From NCBI RefSeq assembly GCF_000802965.1, contig NZ_JSAK01000015.1:256219-320218 (forward strand): DNA of 64,000 nt, written 5' to 3'. Every line of letters begins with the position of its first letter. Positions within the stretch are counted from its first letter, which is position 1. The notes under the pieces are model-generated. The model was not told the DNA's origin and did not search any database. It saw only the letters and a list, made by a program, of their open reading frames with translations. This document shows, piece by piece, positions 33,407-42,455 of this stretch. The stretch comes from Pseudomonas fluorescens. GTDB taxonomy: Bacteria; Pseudomonadota; Gammaproteobacteria; Pseudomonadales; Pseudomonadaceae. The position numbers and the translations under genes are program-made.

Positions 33407-33946
33407 ATGAAGCTTTCACTGAAGTTTGTGGCGCGCTTCGGTTTGCGTGCGGGCACTGTTTGCCTGCTCGCCTCGCCGGTGGGTTACGGCGTTTTTGCGG
33501 TATGGCAGGAGTGGCAATTTCGCGAGCAACTGGCTCGCCCGTCATCGACGGTGGCCACGCCAATCCCGACGCCTGCGCTTGTGCCGCTGAATGCCTCGGC
33601 AGTGGCAACGGTGCTTGGCTTGGCCACGCCATCCACGCTGCTTGCCAGTGCCGAACCGCTGACGCTACAGGCGAGCTTCGTCGTCAGCAACGGCGTGTCC
33701 AAAGCGCTGCTGGCCGATGCGCAAGGCCCGCGCATGTATCAAGTCGGCGAGCGTTTGCCGGGTGGCAGTGTTCTGCGACGCGTCGAGGCTAATCAAGTGG
33801 TGCTGTGGAACAAGGGTCGCGAAGAGCGCTTAACGCTGCAGCCCTCTACCGAGCGCTTCCTGCTTCGACTTGAGTCGCCAGCCGACACACAAACCTTCGC
33901 TGTTCCCACGCGTTTTCTACGCCCGCTTTCCGGGCCGTCAGAGTGA
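33407..33946 (+). CDS. gspC: Type II secretion protein GspC (short form)
   Basis: Inner-membrane protein whose periplasmic HR domain contacts the GspD secretin. It has 179 residues from ATG at 33407, preceded by GAGTGAG; an ATG at 33383 would add 8 residues and overlap the cytochrome gene. One membrane segment lies at about 12-32, then a Pro/Ala linker, and an HR domain at about 75-150 (ADAQGPRMYQVGERLPGGSVL). There is no PDZ or coiled-coil domain at the C-terminus, so it is shorter than XcpP or PulC. The stop overlaps the gspD start (GTGA). Confidence 0.82.
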   Translation: MKLSLKFVARFGLRAGTVCLLASPVGYGVFAVWQEWQFREQLARPSSTVATPIPTPALVPLNASAVATVLGLATPSTLLASAEPLTLQASFVVSNGVSKALLADAQGPRMYQVGERLPGGSVLRRVEANQVVLWNKGREERLTLQPSTERFLLRLESPADTQTFAVPTRFLRPLSGPSE

Positions 33947-35874
33947 ACAAACCCATGAACAGTTTCACCGGCGCGCATGCCCTGCGCTCCCTGCTTTTTC
34001 TTGTCGCTTTGGCGGCGACGACCTTGCCGCACGCGCTGCAAGCCGCAGAAGAAAAATGGCAGTTGGCGATGAACAACGCCGAGTTGCGCGACATCGTCGA
34101 AGAAATCTCGTCCATCCTCGGGACCACCGTGGTGCTGGATCCCAGAGTCACCGGGCGCATCACGGTGATGTCCCATCAGGCCCTTGATCGTGAGGGCGTG
34201 CGCCGGTTGTTTTACTCGGTGCTGGATGCCCATAACTTCACGGTGATCGACGAGGGCGACCGGATTCTGATTACCCCCGTGACCGAGGCGAAAACCCGCG
34301 CTGGCAGCGGAGCCGCAAAAAACGCCACGGCCTCGCAGTTTGTCACCCGGGTCATCGAGCTCAACACCAGCAGCGCCGCCGACATTGCCGGGCTGGTCCG
34401 GCCCTTGGTGTCGGTCAATGGATACGTCGGGCCATCGGTGTCGGCCAATGCGTTGGTGGTGACCGACACAGCAGCCAATGCCCAACGAATTGCCCAGGTG
34501 GTCCGGCAACTCGACTCGGGGCAGGGCACCCTGCACGCGGTGGTTCAGCTGCGTCACGCCCAGGCCAGCGACGTGGCGCCGATGATGGAAGCCGCTTTGG
34601 GCAAGCGCAATGCCGATACTACGATCCAGGTGCTGGCCGATCCCCGTACCAATCGCCTGATCCTCATTGGCCCGCCCGCCGTTCGCCAACGCTTGGCCGA
34701 TCTGGCGCGCAGCTTGGATATCCCCGCCACGGCACTGCCTGATAACGCGCGGGTGATCCGCTTGCGCCACAGCGATGCCAAACAACTGGCCGAGATACTG
34801 GAAACCATGGGGCAGGGCCGAAAAGCGCTGCCGATCGTGGGTGGTGGCAAGGAAACTGCGACCGGCTCGACGTTCATGATCAAGGCCGACGAAAGCCAGA
34901 ATGCGCTGGTGCTGATCGCCGAGCCGGCGCAGGTCAGGACCATCGAAAGTATCGTGCGCCAGCTGGATCAGCCGCGGGCGCAAGTGCTGATCCATGCCGC
35001 CATCGTCGAGATTTCCGGAGACATCGCCGAAGCGGTAGGCGTGCAGTGGGGCATCAATACAGGTGATGCGAAAGGCTTCATCAACTTCCCCGGCACCGAC
35101 ATCCCGATCGTTGGTGGCCTGACGTTCGACGAAAAAAAATCGGCGCCCGAAGGCGCGATTCTGCGTCTCGGCAGCGACCGCTTCGGTGCATTGATTTCGG
35201 CGTTGGCCAGCAATACGCGGAGCAACTTGTTGTCCACGCCGAGCCTGCTGACGCTGGACAATCAGGAAGCGGAAATCATCGTCGGCCAGAACGTGCCGTT
35301 CAAAACCGGTTCCTACGCCACCAACAGCAGCGGCGCGGACAATCCGTTCACCACGGTCGAACGCAAAGACGTCGGCATCAGCCTGAAGATCAAGCCTTAC
35401 ATCAACGAAGGCTCGACTCTGCGCCTGGAAGTCGCGTAGGAAGTCTCGGACATCGCGCCCTCAGTGTCGGGCATCGACTCTTCGGATCTGATCACCAACA
35501 AACGCGCGCTCAAAAGCACCATTCTGGCCGACGACGGCGAAATCATTGTGATCGGTGGGCTGATCCGCGACAGCGTGCGCACGCAGAAAAGCGGTGTGCC
35601 GCTGCTGCGTGACATTCCTTACCTCGGCGCACTGTTTCGCTGGAACCGAGACACCCAGACCAAGAGCAATCTGATGGTGTTTCTGCGGCCCACCATCGTG
35701 CGCAGCAAGGAAGATCTGGTCGAGGTCAGCCGCCAGCGCTACAACGCGCTCCACGATTTGAGCCAGCGGGGCGCGGGGCAGAACAACTCGTTGCTGCTAC
35801 CGGCGGATGCGCGGCAATTGTTCGAGCCCGATTCCGAGGCGCCGGTGTTCGATCTGCGCAAGTCCGCTCCATGA
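33943..35874 (+). pseudogene. gspD: Type II secretion secretin GspD, interrupted by an in-frame amber codon
   Basis: Outer-membrane secretin channel of the T2SS. The ancestral frame runs 644 codons from GTG at 33943 to TGA at 35874, which overlaps the gspE ATG by 4 bp, as expected for an intact operon. A TAG at 35437-35439 splits it into 498 and 145 codons. The first part holds the signal peptide (to about 36), N0, N1-N3 repeats and the start of the secretin domain; the second holds GEIIVIGGLIRDS and the conserved VPLLRDIPYLGALFRW. The residues around the stop (LRLEVA-stop-EVSDI) match a position usually filled by Gln, so a single C-to-T change of CAG explains it. No shift of frame is involved. 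Confidence 0.9.
35437..35439 (+). other. In-frame TAG in gspD (probable CAG to TAG)
   Basis: Codon 499 of gspD. The frame is uninterrupted on both sides and encodes conserved secretin sequence, so this is either a true nonsense mutation, a readthrough site or a base-call error. Confidence 0.9.
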
Positions 35875-37352
35875 GCCGCGCTTCCGGTTTTTGCGAGGCG
35901 TTGCCCTTCGGTTTCGCCCGGCGTTTCGGTGTGTTGCTGGAACGTGAAGGCGCTGAATGCAGCCTGGCCATACGTGCTGATACGCCACTTACCGCTTTGG
36001 CGGAAGCGCGCCGTGTTTGTGGTCGTGAGCTGCCGCTGCGATTGCTGCCACCGGAGGTGTTTGCAACACGCCTGGCCGCTGCTTACCGCGAAGGGCAAAG
36101 CGCTGCAGAGCAGGTCGCCCAAGGTCTGGATGAAGAACTGGACCTGCTCAGCCTGGTGGATCAGGTGCCGCAAACTGCCGACTTGCTGGAACAGCAGGGC
36201 GATGCGCCGATCATCCGTTTGATCAACGCGCTGCTCAGCGAAGCGGTGCGCGAGCAGGCTTCGGATGTGCATCTGGAAACCTTCGAGCAGTACCTGTCGG
36301 TGCGTATGCGCGTCGACGGGCAATTGCGCGAAATGCTCCGGCCCAAGCGTGAACTGGCGACGCTGCTGGTCTCGCGGATCAAGGTTATGGCGCGACTCGA
36401 TATCGCGGAAAAACGTGTGCCCCAGGATGGTCGCATGGCCCTGCGGCTGGCCGGGCATGAAGTCGATGTGCGCGTCTCGACCTTGCCCTCGGCCCACGGC
36501 GAGCGAGTGGTGTTGCGCCTGCTCGACAAACAGGCCGGACGCCTTGAGTTGCAGCGCTTGGGCATGCCCGGCGACACCCTCGCAGCCCTGCGCCAGTTGC
36601 TCGGCAAACCCCACGGCATCCTGCTGGTAACGGGGCCGACGGGCTCCGGAAAAACCACCAGCCTGTATGCCGCACTGAGCAGTCTGAACGACCAGACCCG
36701 CAACATCCTCACCGTCGAAGACCCCATCGAATATCACCTGCCGGGTGTCGGGCAAATGCCGGTCAATCCGAAAGTCGACATGACCTTTGCCCGAGGTTTG
36801 CGGGCAATCCTGCGCCAGGACCCGGACGTGGTGATGGTCGGCGAAATCCGCGACCGCGAGACGGCTGAAATCGCCGTCCAGGCTTCGTTGACCGGGCATC
36901 TGGTGTTGTCGACATTGCACACCAACAGCGCGGTCGGCGCGGTGACACGGCTGGTGGACATGGGCGTCGATGCTTACCTGCTGGCGTCGTCGCTGGTGGG
37001 CGTTCTGGCCCAGCGCTTGTTGCGCACGCTGTGCCCGCATTGCAAGGCGCCGTATAGCGCTGATGCGACGGCCTGCCAACGCTTGGGGCTTGACGGTGCG
37101 GCCCCATTGCAGCTGTTCAGAGCCGTCGGCTGTGCGCAGTGTCAACACGGTTATCGCGGGCGCATCGGCATCTACGAACTGATCAGTGTGACGCCTGCCC
37201 TGTCGACCCTTATCCACCAAGGCGCCAGCGAGCAGGCCTTGTCCGACGAGACGCGCAAGGCTTCGCACAGCCTGTTTCAGGATGGCCGACAACGGGTCAT
37301 CGACGGCTTGACCAGCCTTGACGAACTATTGCGCGTGACGCGGGAGGACTGA
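35871..37352 (+). CDS. gspE: Type II secretion ATPase GspE
   Basis: Cytoplasmic hexameric ATPase driving pseudopilus assembly. It has 493 residues. The N1E/N2E region (about 1-115) docks on GspL. Walker A GPTGSGKT is at 255-262; the Asp box VEDPIEYHLPGV, Walker B RQDPDVVMVGEIRD and His box LSTLHTNSAVGA follow. A four-Cys zinc site is made of CPHC, a gap of about 30 residues, and CAQC, typical of GspE. ATG at 35871 overlaps the ancestral gspD stop by 4 bp. Confidence 0.96.
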   Translation: MSRASGFCEALPFGFARRFGVLLEREGAECSLAIRADTPLTALAEARRVCGRELPLRLLPPEVFATRLAAAYREGQSAAEQVAQGLDEELDLLSLVDQVPQTADLLEQQGDAPIIRLINALLSEAVREQASDVHLETFEQYLSVRMRVDGQLREMLRPKRELATLLVSRIKVMARLDIAEKRVPQDGRMALRLAGHEVDVRVSTLPSAHGERVVLRLLDKQAGRLELQRLGMPGDTLAALRQLLGKPHGILLVTGPTGSGKTTSLYAALSSLNDQTRNILTVEDPIEYHLPGVGQMPVNPKVDMTFARGLRAILRQDPDVVMVGEIRDRETAEIAVQASLTGHLVLSTLHTNSAVGAVTRLVDMGVDAYLLASSLVGVLAQRLLRTLCPHCKAPYSADATACQRLGLDGAAPLQLFRAVGCAQCQHGYRGRIGIYELISVTPALSTLIHQGASEQALSDETRKASHSLFQDGRQRVIDGLTSLDELLRVTRED

Positions 37353-37355
37353 GGC

Positions 37356-38561
37356 ATGCCGACTTTCGATTACCGCGCCGACGACACCAAGGGCCAGCGC
37401 TGCAAGGGACGGCTGGAGGCGGACAACCCGCGTCATGCGCGGCAACTGTTGCGTGAGCGCGGCATGTGGCCGCACGCCGTGAGCGAGATCCAGGTAGCGG
37501 GTTCGCATACGCCGCGTGGTGCAGGGAGGTTGAGTGCTGCGGATCTGGCGTTGTTGACGTTGCAATTGTCCACGCTGGTGCAGGCCGGTCTGCCGTTGGA
37601 AGAAGCCCTCGACGCCGTTGCAAAGCAGAGTGCCAAACGCCGGGTCGCCGGTCTGTTGTCGGCGGTCAGAAGCCGGGTGATGGAAGGCCATGCGCTGGCC
37701 ACGGCGTTGGGTCAGTTCCCCAAGGCCTTCCCTGAATTGTTCCGCGCCACCGTGGCCGCCGGTGAACGCTCCGGGCATCTGGGCCATGTGCTGGAGCAAC
37801 TGGCGGCGTACACCCAAGCCCGCCAGGCCTCGCGGCAGAAAATCCAGATGGCGTTGGTGTATCCGTTGATCCTGATGCTGGTCAGCGTGGTGATCGTCGG
37901 TTTTTTGCTCGGTTTCGTGGTGCCGGATGTGGTGAAAATTTTCGTCGACAGCGGTCAGGCGCTGCCCTTACTGACCCGCGCGTTGATCAGCACCAGTGAC
38001 GGGCTGCGCAACCATGGCCTGCTGTTGATTGGCGGTTTAGCAACGCTGATCGCTCTTTGGCGCTGGAGCCTGCGCCAGCCGATATGGCGACTGCGTTGGC
38101 ATCGCCTGGCGTTGAATCTGCCGGTCATTGGCGAAGTGCTGCGGGCGATGGAAGCGGCGCGCTTCGCCAGCACCCTGGCGATCCTCGGCAAAAGTGCGGT
38201 GCCCTTGGTGGATGCACTGGAAATCGCCGCCGCCGTGATCGGCAACCTGACCATTCGAACCCGCATGGCCGATGTCGCCCGCTCAGTGCGCGAAGGCGGC
38301 ACCTTGACCCGTGGCCTGGAACTGAGCGGCGACATCCCGCCGATGATGCTGCACATGATCGCCAGCGGCGAACGCGCCGGTGAACTCGACCGCATGCTGG
38401 CCCGCGCCGCCGAGCAGCAGGAAAGCAGCCTGGCCGCGCGCATTGCCCTGGTGGTGAGCCTGTTCGAACCGGCCATGCTCGTGCTGATGGGCGGCGTCGT
38501 GCTGCTGATCGTCCTGGCCATCCTGCTCCCTATTCTGAGCCTCAACCAATTGGTGAATTGA
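37356..38561 (+). CDS. gspF: Type II secretion inner-membrane protein GspF
   Basis: Polytopic platform protein at the centre of the inner-membrane complex. It has 401 residues, with two T2SSF domains (about 65-190 and 270-390) and membrane segments at about 170-190, 220-240 and 370-392. The start MPTFDYRADD matches the family. It sits 3 bp after gspE; gspG follows after 3 bp. Confidence 0.95.
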   Translation: MPTFDYRADDTKGQRCKGRLEADNPRHARQLLRERGMWPHAVSEIQVAGSHTPRGAGRLSAADLALLTLQLSTLVQAGLPLEEALDAVAKQSAKRRVAGLLSAVRSRVMEGHALATALGQFPKAFPELFRATVAAGERSGHLGHVLEQLAAYTQARQASRQKIQMALVYPLILMLVSVVIVGFLLGFVVPDVVKIFVDSGQALPLLTRALISTSDGLRNHGLLLIGGLATLIALWRWSLRQPIWRLRWHRLALNLPVIGEVLRAMEAARFASTLAILGKSAVPLVDALEIAAAVIGNLTIRTRMADVARSVREGGTLTRGLELSGDIPPMMLHMIASGERAGELDRMLARAAEQQESSLAARIALVVSLFEPAMLVLMGGVVLLIVLAILLPILSLNQLVN

Positions 38562-38564
38562 TCC

Positions 38565-39161
38565 ATGCAATCCCTACGCAGCGATGACGTTAAGCACTCT
38601 CAAGATGAACAAAGTCCTGTGGCGAGGGAGCTTGCTCCCGCTGGGCCGCGAAGCGGACCCTCATCACCCGATAGAGGGGGACTGCTGCGCAGTCCAGCGG
38701 GAGCAAGCTCCCTCGCCACGGGTTCAGTGTCGCGTTTCCAGCGCGGCTTTACCCTGATCGAAATCATGGTGGTGGTGGTCATCATCGGCATTCTCGGAGC
38801 CATTGTGGTGCCGCAGTTCATGAGCCGACCCGATCAAGCCAAAGTCACGGCCAGCAAAACCGATATCCAGGCCATCTCTACCGCCCTGGAAATGTATCGC
38901 CTCGACAACCTCCAGTACCCCTCGACGCAACAGGGTCTGGAAGCCTTGAACAAACGTCCTTCCGGGCTGCCGGCGGCGCGCAACTGGAACCCTCAGGGTT
39001 ATCTGAAGTCGCTGCCCGTTGACCCGTGGGGCACGCCTTATCAATACCTCAATCCTGGCGTGAAATCGGTCGATGGCACCTATGACCTGTACTCCCTTGG
39101 TTCCAATGGGGCGGTGGGTGGCGAAGGTCATGCGGCCGACATTGGCAACTGGGGTGGTTGA
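38565..39161 (+). CDS. gspG: Major pseudopilin GspG with an abnormal leader carrying a REP doublet
   Basis: Major subunit of the T2SS pseudopilus, normally about 140-150 residues with a leader of 6-8. Here the frame from the ATG at 38565 (3 bp after gspF; MQSLRS resembles the MQ start of XcpT) gives 198 residues and a 61-residue leader before the cleavage site RG^FTLIEIMVVVV. Codons 18 to about 51 are REP DNA. A GTG at 38727 would give MSRFQRG^FTLIE, a normal 7-residue leader, but I see no good ribosome site in front of it. The mature part is normal, including Glu5 and the calcium-loop C-terminus (GGEGHAADIGNW). Confidence 0.88.
   Translation: MQSLRSDDVKHSQDEQSPVARELAPAGPRSGPSSPDRGGLLRSPAGASSLATGSVSRFQRGFTLIEIMVVVVIIGILGAIVVPQFMSRPDQAKVTASKTDIQAISTALEMYRLDNLQYPSTQQGLEALNKRPSGLPAARNWNPQGYLKSLPVDPWGTPYQYLNPGVKSVDGTYDLYSLGSNGAVGGEGHAADIGNWGG
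38619..38719. repeat. REP doublet, family A (101 bp), inside the gspG leader
   Basis: Inverted arms GTGGCGAGGGAGCTTGCTCC and its complement, with a shorter spacer than the 131-bp copies. It is within the reading frame that begins at the ATG at 38565 and leaves that frame open through to the mature pseudopilin. Confidence 0.92.
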
Positions 39162-39164
39162 TTC

Positions 39165-39632
39165 ATGCTGCGTCGCTCTCGGGGGTTTACCTTGTTGGAA
39201 CTGATGATCGTGATCGTGTTGATCGGTGTGTTGGTGGGCGTGGTGAGTTTTGCCACCGTCGTCGATCCGGCGCGCCTGGCCAGGCAAGAGGCTGATGGGC
39301 TGGCAGGCGTAATTCGCCATTTGCGCGAACGTGCGGTGCTCGAAAGTCGGGAGTACGGTGTGCGGTTGAGTGTCGGCGGCTACCGTGCGATGCGGCTAGG
39401 TCTTCGAGGCTGGGAACCGGTATCGGCGCTTTTTTTCTGGCCCGACAATTTGCGCCTGCGCCTGACGCACTATGGTTACTCCGTGAACCTGGGCGCAGAC
39501 GAAGGTCCGCCGCAATTGCTGATGCTCAGCAGCGACGAAACCAGCCCGTTCACGCTGACATTCGAGACCAAAAACCGGAGCTGGTTTAGCCTGTCCAGCG
39601 ATGGCGTCGGCGAGGTGGTGATTGATGGCTAG
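39165..39632 (+). CDS. gspH: Minor pseudopilin GspH
   Basis: 155 residues. Prepilin leader MLRRSRG is cleaved before FTLLELMIVIV, with Glu5 conserved; a C-terminal beta-rich GspH domain follows. It starts 3 bp after gspG and overlaps gspI by 8 bp. Confidence 0.9.
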   Translation: MLRRSRGFTLLELMIVIVLIGVLVGVVSFATVVDPARLARQEADGLAGVIRHLRERAVLESREYGVRLSVGGYRAMRLGLRGWEPVSALFFWPDNLRLRLTHYGYSVNLGADEGPPQLLMLSSDETSPFTLTFETKNRSWFSLSSDGVGEVVIDG

Positions 39633-40008
39633 ACCGTCGATCATATCGCGCGCGGACGGGTTCACCCTGCTGGAAATCATGGTTGCCCTGGCGATTTTCG
39701 CGACGCTGGCGACGGCCGTGTTGTCCGCCAGTCAATATGTGCTCAAGCAAGCGGCTGCCGTCGAACAACGTCTGCTGGCAGCGTGGGTGGCTGATAACCG
39801 ATTGAACGAACTGCGCCTGCAACCTGGCCTCGCTATCGGGCAGTCGCAAGGGTTGGTGCGCATGGACCGCCGCGACTGGGTCGTGCGTCAGCGCATTCAA
39901 ACCGCGAGCGACTCACGGCTGTTCACGGTCGACATCGAGGTCGGCCTTGTCGGTCGCGACCAGATTTTGCACCGCGTCAGCAGCTCGATTGCCAATCGCC
40001 ATGAATAA
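39625..40008 (+). CDS. gspI: Minor pseudopilin GspI
   Basis: 127 residues from ATG at 39625 (MARPSIISRADG leader, cleavage before FTLLEIMVALA). The conserved stretch AAWVADNRLNELRL is the GspI signature; it forms the pseudopilus tip with GspJ and GspK. It overlaps gspH by 8 bp and gspJ by 8 bp. Confidence 0.9.
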   Translation: MARPSIISRADGFTLLEIMVALAIFATLATAVLSASQYVLKQAAAVEQRLLAAWVADNRLNELRLQPGLAIGQSQGLVRMDRRDWVVRQRIQTASDSRLFTVDIEVGLVGRDQILHRVSSSIANRHE

Positions 40009-40531
40009 GCAGGCCGGGTTCACCTTGCTTGAGCTGGTGATCGCCCTGGCGATCTTCGCGCTGCTGGGGCTGGCCAGTTGGACGCTGTTCGACGGTGTCG
40101 TACGCGTTCAGCAGGCCACCACGGCCCACGAGCGTGAATTCAGAAGTTTGCAACGCGCTGTGGCCGTGATCGAACGCGATCTCTTGCACATCACTGAGCA
40201 ACCCATCGTGCTTGAGCAAGCCCGGCTGCAGTTGCAGCGCAGCAACTGGCGCAATCCGCTGGACCAACCGCGCAGCGAACGCCAGGCGCTGACCTACCGT
40301 CTCGACAACGGGGCGCTGTGGCGCGACAGCCAAGGCGAAGGCACGTTGATTGTGCAACAACAGAAACTACTCGATGACGTTCGGCACCTGAGCTGGCGAC
40401 TGTTTGATGGCCAGACAGGCTGGCGCAATGATCAGAGCAGCAAGGCGCCGCTGGCGCTTGAGATGCAGGTGTCGGCGGGGCGTTTCGAGGCGATACGTCG
40501 CGTGCTGTCATTACCGGCTGCATTGCCATGA
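40001..40531 (+). CDS. gspJ: Minor pseudopilin GspJ
   Basis: 176 residues from ATG at 40001 (leader MNKQAG, cleavage before FTLLELVIALA). Family stretch REFRSLQRAVAVIERDL is visible. A longer frame upstream exists but overlaps gspI without a leader-like start. It overlaps gspI by 8 bp and gspK by 4 bp. Confidence 0.9.
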   Translation: MNKQAGFTLLELVIALAIFALLGLASWTLFDGVVRVQQATTAHEREFRSLQRAVAVIERDLLHITEQPIVLEQARLQLQRSNWRNPLDQPRSERQALTYRLDNGALWRDSQGEGTLIVQQQKLLDDVRHLSWRLFDGQTGWRNDQSSKAPLALEMQVSAGRFEAIRRVLSLPAALP

Positions 40532-41358
40532 AGGCACATCAACGTGGCGTGGCGTTGATTAGCGTTTTGCTGGTGATGAGCCTGGCGTTGTTGATCATCG
40601 GTAGCGTGCTGCGCAGTCATCGTTTGTTGTTGCAAAGCAGCGCTCAGCAGTTGCAGCAGATGCACTTGCGCCAGCTCGGTTTGGCCGGGGAAACCTGGGC
40701 GGTGGCGCAGCTCCAGGCTCAGCAAAAGAACAGTGATGTTCTCCCTGACCCGGCAACCGTTTTTGATATTGAAGACGCTCAGATCCGCGTAGACATCGAA
40801 GACCTGGCCGGGCGCTTCAATCTCAATGCCCTGTTGATTCAGGGGCAGATTGATCAGGTCACGCTCAATCGTTGGGCGCGATTGCTGGAGTTGCTGCAAC
40901 TGCCTGCTTTGCAACTGGAGCAAGTAGGCGCGTTACGAGAATTGAGTCAGCTACGCCTGTTACCGGGTGTCGACGGGGAGCTCTTGCGTCAACTTGAACC
41001 TTGGGTTGCCCTGTTGCCCACGGACGCTGCATTGAACATCAACACCGCCCCGGAGCTGGTGCTACGCACACTCAATGGCATCGACGCCACGCAGGCGGAT
41101 GCGCTGTTGAGCCAGCGCTCCACGGCGCCATGGCCGAGCGTTCAGGCGTTCACGCAGGATCCGCTGCTCGACGGGTTGGGCTTGAGCAGTCACGGCCTGG
41201 GCATCGAAAGCCGCTGGTACCGGATCACGGTTGAGGTGAATCAAGGGCAGAGCCGTTTGCGCCTGGCCACCGATGTCGAACGCGAGCCCAAGACGCGACA
41301 ACTGAAAATCCTGCAACGGCGAATTCTGCCGTCCAATACCCATGAGATAACCCAATGA
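40528..41358 (+). CDS. gspK: Minor pseudopilin GspK
   Basis: 276 residues; leader MKAHQRG is cleaved before VALISVLLVMSLA. There is no Glu at position 5, which is normal for GspK and marks it as the tip subunit. A helical insertion domain (about 95-190) follows, with LNINTAPELVLRTL of the SAM-like part. It overlaps gspJ and gspL by 4 bp each. Confidence 0.92.
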   Translation: MKAHQRGVALISVLLVMSLALLIIGSVLRSHRLLLQSSAQQLQQMHLRQLGLAGETWAVAQLQAQQKNSDVLPDPATVFDIEDAQIRVDIEDLAGRFNLNALLIQGQIDQVTLNRWARLLELLQLPALQLEQVGALRELSQLRLLPGVDGELLRQLEPWVALLPTDAALNINTAPELVLRTLNGIDATQADALLSQRSTAPWPSVQAFTQDPLLDGLGLSSHGLGIESRWYRITVEVNQGQSRLRLATDVEREPKTRQLKILQRRILPSNTHEITQ

Positions 41359-42455
41359 AATCCTGGCTTTACCTGACAGCGGAAGGGTTGGCCTCGCCGT
41401 CGGTCGACTGGCCGTGCTGCGTGTGGTCGTCGGCCGGTCAACGACAGCTCATGCCTTTGAATCAGGCGGCGCAGATTCTCAAAGGGCAGGCAGTCGATCT
41501 GATATTGCCGATGGAATTGTGCAGTTGGTTGCGCAGTGATCCGTGGCCCTCCAGGCGCCGGCCCGACGCACAAGCCATTGCCTTCGCCGTTGAAGAACAG
41601 CTGAGTGAGTCGCTGGAGAAACTGCACCTGAGCGTCGGCACTCGCGATTCGCAAGGGCGTTATCCGGTGATGGTGATCGATCGGGAACGCTTTGCCGCCG
41701 TGCTCGCGTTGTTGGCTGAAATGGGCGTTGAAGTACGCTCGGTTTTCGTCGATGCCGATCTGTTGCCACAAGATCAGCCGCTGGGTGTGTGGTGGTTCGG
41801 GCGCTGGATACTGGGCGGCGGGCTGCCGGCTCGCATGACGTTGGCGGATGAAGGTTTGGCGCTGCTCAGGCCGGTCTTGCCCTCGGATATTCAATGGCGC
41901 GACGAGCGCCGGGAGAATGTTGATCAGTGGTTGAGCGGCGGTCATGGGCAGGCGATCAACCTGCTGCACGGTGATTTCGCGTTGGGTGAAAAGCGTCTGC
42001 CTTGGCGTCTCGGCGGTTTGGCAATATTGATGTTGTTGCTACTGAATTGGGGCGCTAGTGAGGCGCGAATCCACCATCTCGAAAACGAAAGCCGCGAGCT
42101 CTACAGCCGCAGCGAGCAACAGTTCAAAACGCTGTATCCGGAGCAGACTCGCATCGTCGACCTCGCGGCGCAGCTCAAAGCCCTGCAAAACCAGGGTGCC
42201 CAACCAAAAGCCAGTCGAACCACCGGCCTTGTCGAAATGGTCGAGCAAGTGATCGGCGCGAGCAATGTCGAAGTGCAGCGCATCGAGTTTCGCGAGGGCG
42301 ATGGCTGGAAAATCCAGCTGACCGCCAACAGCTTTGCCGAGCTGGAGTTGCTGCGCGAACGTGGGCGACAACTAGGCTTGCCGGTGCGGATCGACAGTGC
42401 GAGCAAGGACCGCGACCGGGTGCAAGCGACGTTGACCGTGGAGCAAGAGGCATGA
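41355..42455 (+). CDS. gspL: Type II secretion protein GspL
   Basis: 366 residues. An actin-like cytoplasmic domain (about 1-210) binds GspE; one membrane segment lies at about 217-234 (LAILMLLLLNWGA); then a coiled coil and a periplasmic ferredoxin-like domain. It overlaps gspK and gspM by 4 bp each. Confidence 0.9.
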   Translation: MKSWLYLTAEGLASPSVDWPCCVWSSAGQRQLMPLNQAAQILKGQAVDLILPMELCSWLRSDPWPSRRRPDAQAIAFAVEEQLSESLEKLHLSVGTRDSQGRYPVMVIDRERFAAVLALLAEMGVEVRSVFVDADLLPQDQPLGVWWFGRWILGGGLPARMTLADEGLALLRPVLPSDIQWRDERRENVDQWLSGGHGQAINLLHGDFALGEKRLPWRLGGLAILMLLLLNWGASEARIHHLENESRELYSRSEQQFKTLYPEQTRIVDLAAQLKALQNQGAQPKASRTTGLVEMVEQVIGASNVEVQRIEFREGDGWKIQLTANSFAELELLRERGRQLGLPVRIDSASKDRDRVQATLTVEQEA

